This document shows positions 59,111-59,739 of a stretch of DNA of 59,739 bases, piece after piece (positions within the stretch are counted from its first letter, which is position 1; each line of letters starts with the position of its first letter). The notes under the pieces are model-generated. The model made no database searches and had not been told where the DNA came from. It saw only the letters and a list, made by a program, of their open reading frames with translations. The translations under genes were made by a program, and so were the position numbers. This DNA is from Actinomycetota bacterium (lineage in GTDB: Bacteria; Actinomycetota; Acidimicrobiia; Acidimicrobiales; Ilumatobacteraceae), in the NCBI GenBank assembly GCA_016871395.1, contig VFYV01000012.1, positions 1 to 59,739 of the forward strand, read 5' to 3'.

Positions 59111-59739
59111 ATGCGCCGATTCGCTCTGTCGATCAAGGCGGCTCTGCTGGGCGCGTCGACGTTGCTCGGTTGCGCCGACGACGGACGCGACATGACCCCG
59201 CCGCGCGGCGGACAGTACGAGTCGATCATCGTCCCCTCCGAGTCCTCGGCGCCGCTCGACATCACGGCACCGCTCGAAGCCGAGCCGATGACCCTGTACG
59301 GGCCGTGGCTCGACGGCGACGCCATCCCCACCGCCAACACGTGCGCTGCCAACGAATCGTTTCCCAACATCGGTTGGACCGGGGTCCCCGAAGGAACGGT
59401 GTCGCTGGCCATCGTGATGCTCGACACCACCGACACTTCCGTCGACCCCGTCGGTCGAGCCCACTGGATCGTGCTCGGCATCGACCCCACGGTCACCGGC
59501 ATCGAGGCCGGCGGTCTGCCACCGGGGGCGATGGTGGCCGCCAACGCCTTCGGCACTCCGGAGGCCCCCGAATTGGCATGGCGGGCCCCGTGTCCGCCCG
59601 CGGGCGAGGTGCACACCTACGTGTTCGAAATCCACGCTCTCGACCAACAGATCGAGCTGCCGCCCGAGACCCCGGCGGCCGACATGGTGCGGGCCATCGA
59701 CTTCGCCACCATCGCCACCGCCAGCCTGTCGGGCACCGT
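59111..59739 (+). CDS. PEBP (YbhB/YbcL)-like lipoprotein, 3' end cut by window
   Basis: The frame is open from ATG 59111 to the window end (209 codons), so it has no stop here. A lipoprotein signal ends in LLGC (C21). A short linker follows, then the phosphatidylethanolamine-binding-protein fold: NTCAANESFPNIGWTGVPEG, AHWIVLGIDP and WRAPCPPAGEVHTYVFEIHAL. These match the conserved DPDAP/GIHR-type regions of YbhB/YbcL proteins in degenerate form (LDTTDTS and AHWIV). Cysteines in NTCAA and APCPP may pair. The role of bacterial PEBP lipoproteins is unclear. At the visible end the domain is nearly complete. Confidence 0.8.
   Translation, partial: MRRFALSIKAALLGASTLLGCADDGRDMTPPRGGQYESIIVPSESSAPLDITAPLEAEPMTLYGPWLDGDAIPTANTCAANESFPNIGWTGVPEGTVSLAIVMLDTTDTSVDPVGRAHWIVLGIDPTVTGIEAGGLPPGAMVAANAFGTPEAPELAWRAPCPPAGEVHTYVFEIHALDQQIELPPETPAADMVRAIDFATIATASLSGT

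Overview
The window is 59.7 kb of high-GC DNA, tightly packed with genes (no gap over 130 bp). It is almost certainly a chromosomal segment of an actinomycetote. Three things point there: two micro-genes for the actinobacterial ribosomal proteins bL37 and bS22, a mycothiol-conjugate-amidase-type gene, and two F420-type LLM flavoenzyme genes. The mix of housekeeping order, CoA-ester catabolism and many leaderless promoters would suit a member of the Acidimicrobiia or a relative, but that class-level guess is inference. No phage, IS element, CRISPR array or rRNA was seen.

Left third (1-22,100): a conserved informational block. After tRNA-Leu(UAA), a small hypothetical, a 4Fe-4S RecB-like nuclease, a VOC protein, bL37, a sortase-type surface protein, ychF and DUF192, the order is rsmI - (thioesterase) - metG - tatD - a membrane-anchored DPBB-like protein - ksgA - ispE - bS22 - tRNA-Gln - glmU - prs - rplY - pth - mfd - parvulin-like lipoprotein - TP-methylase/MazG fusion - eno - divIC. 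This follows the near-origin order of Bacillus subtilis and the rpfB region of Mycobacterium. GlmU lacks the acetyltransferase half of its beta-helix.

Middle (22,200-33,200): a form II (AYRGAGR) molybdenum hydroxylase whose large subunit lies 5 kb from its small and medium subunits. An ABC-2 exporter, a LarA-like protein and a BtuF-like binding protein sit between them. A PAP2/IPC-synthase-like membrane enzyme and an amino-oxidase-like flavoprotein follow.

Right half (33,200-59,739): an accessory region of CoA-thioester and possibly steroid/isoprenoid-like catabolism. It holds a thiolase, an Ltp2-like thiolase-fold protein overlapping a DUF35 protein, a two-gene acyl-CoA dehydrogenase, an amidohydrolase with an acyl-CoA ligase, and an operon of Zn-alcohol dehydrogenase, CoA ligase, two SDRs and a TetR regulator. 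Three of these promoters, all in divergent intergenic regions, share an almost identical inverted repeat, TCTGAC-N4-CGTCAGAT. This looks like a local TetR-type regulon and is the most interesting signal here. The rest is an AT3-SGNH acyltransferase with a duplicated, degenerate SGNH domain, copper/PepSY membrane functions, NudC, a second thiolase, a nuclease lipoprotein, a YdjC-type deacetylase, an SCP2 mini-protein, an Mca-like deacetylase and a PEBP-like lipoprotein cut by the window end.

Across the window, about twenty genes start exactly 6-8 nt after a TANNNT hexamer. This points to widespread leaderless transcription; genes inside operons have Shine-Dalgarno sequences or ATGA/GTGA overlaps instead.
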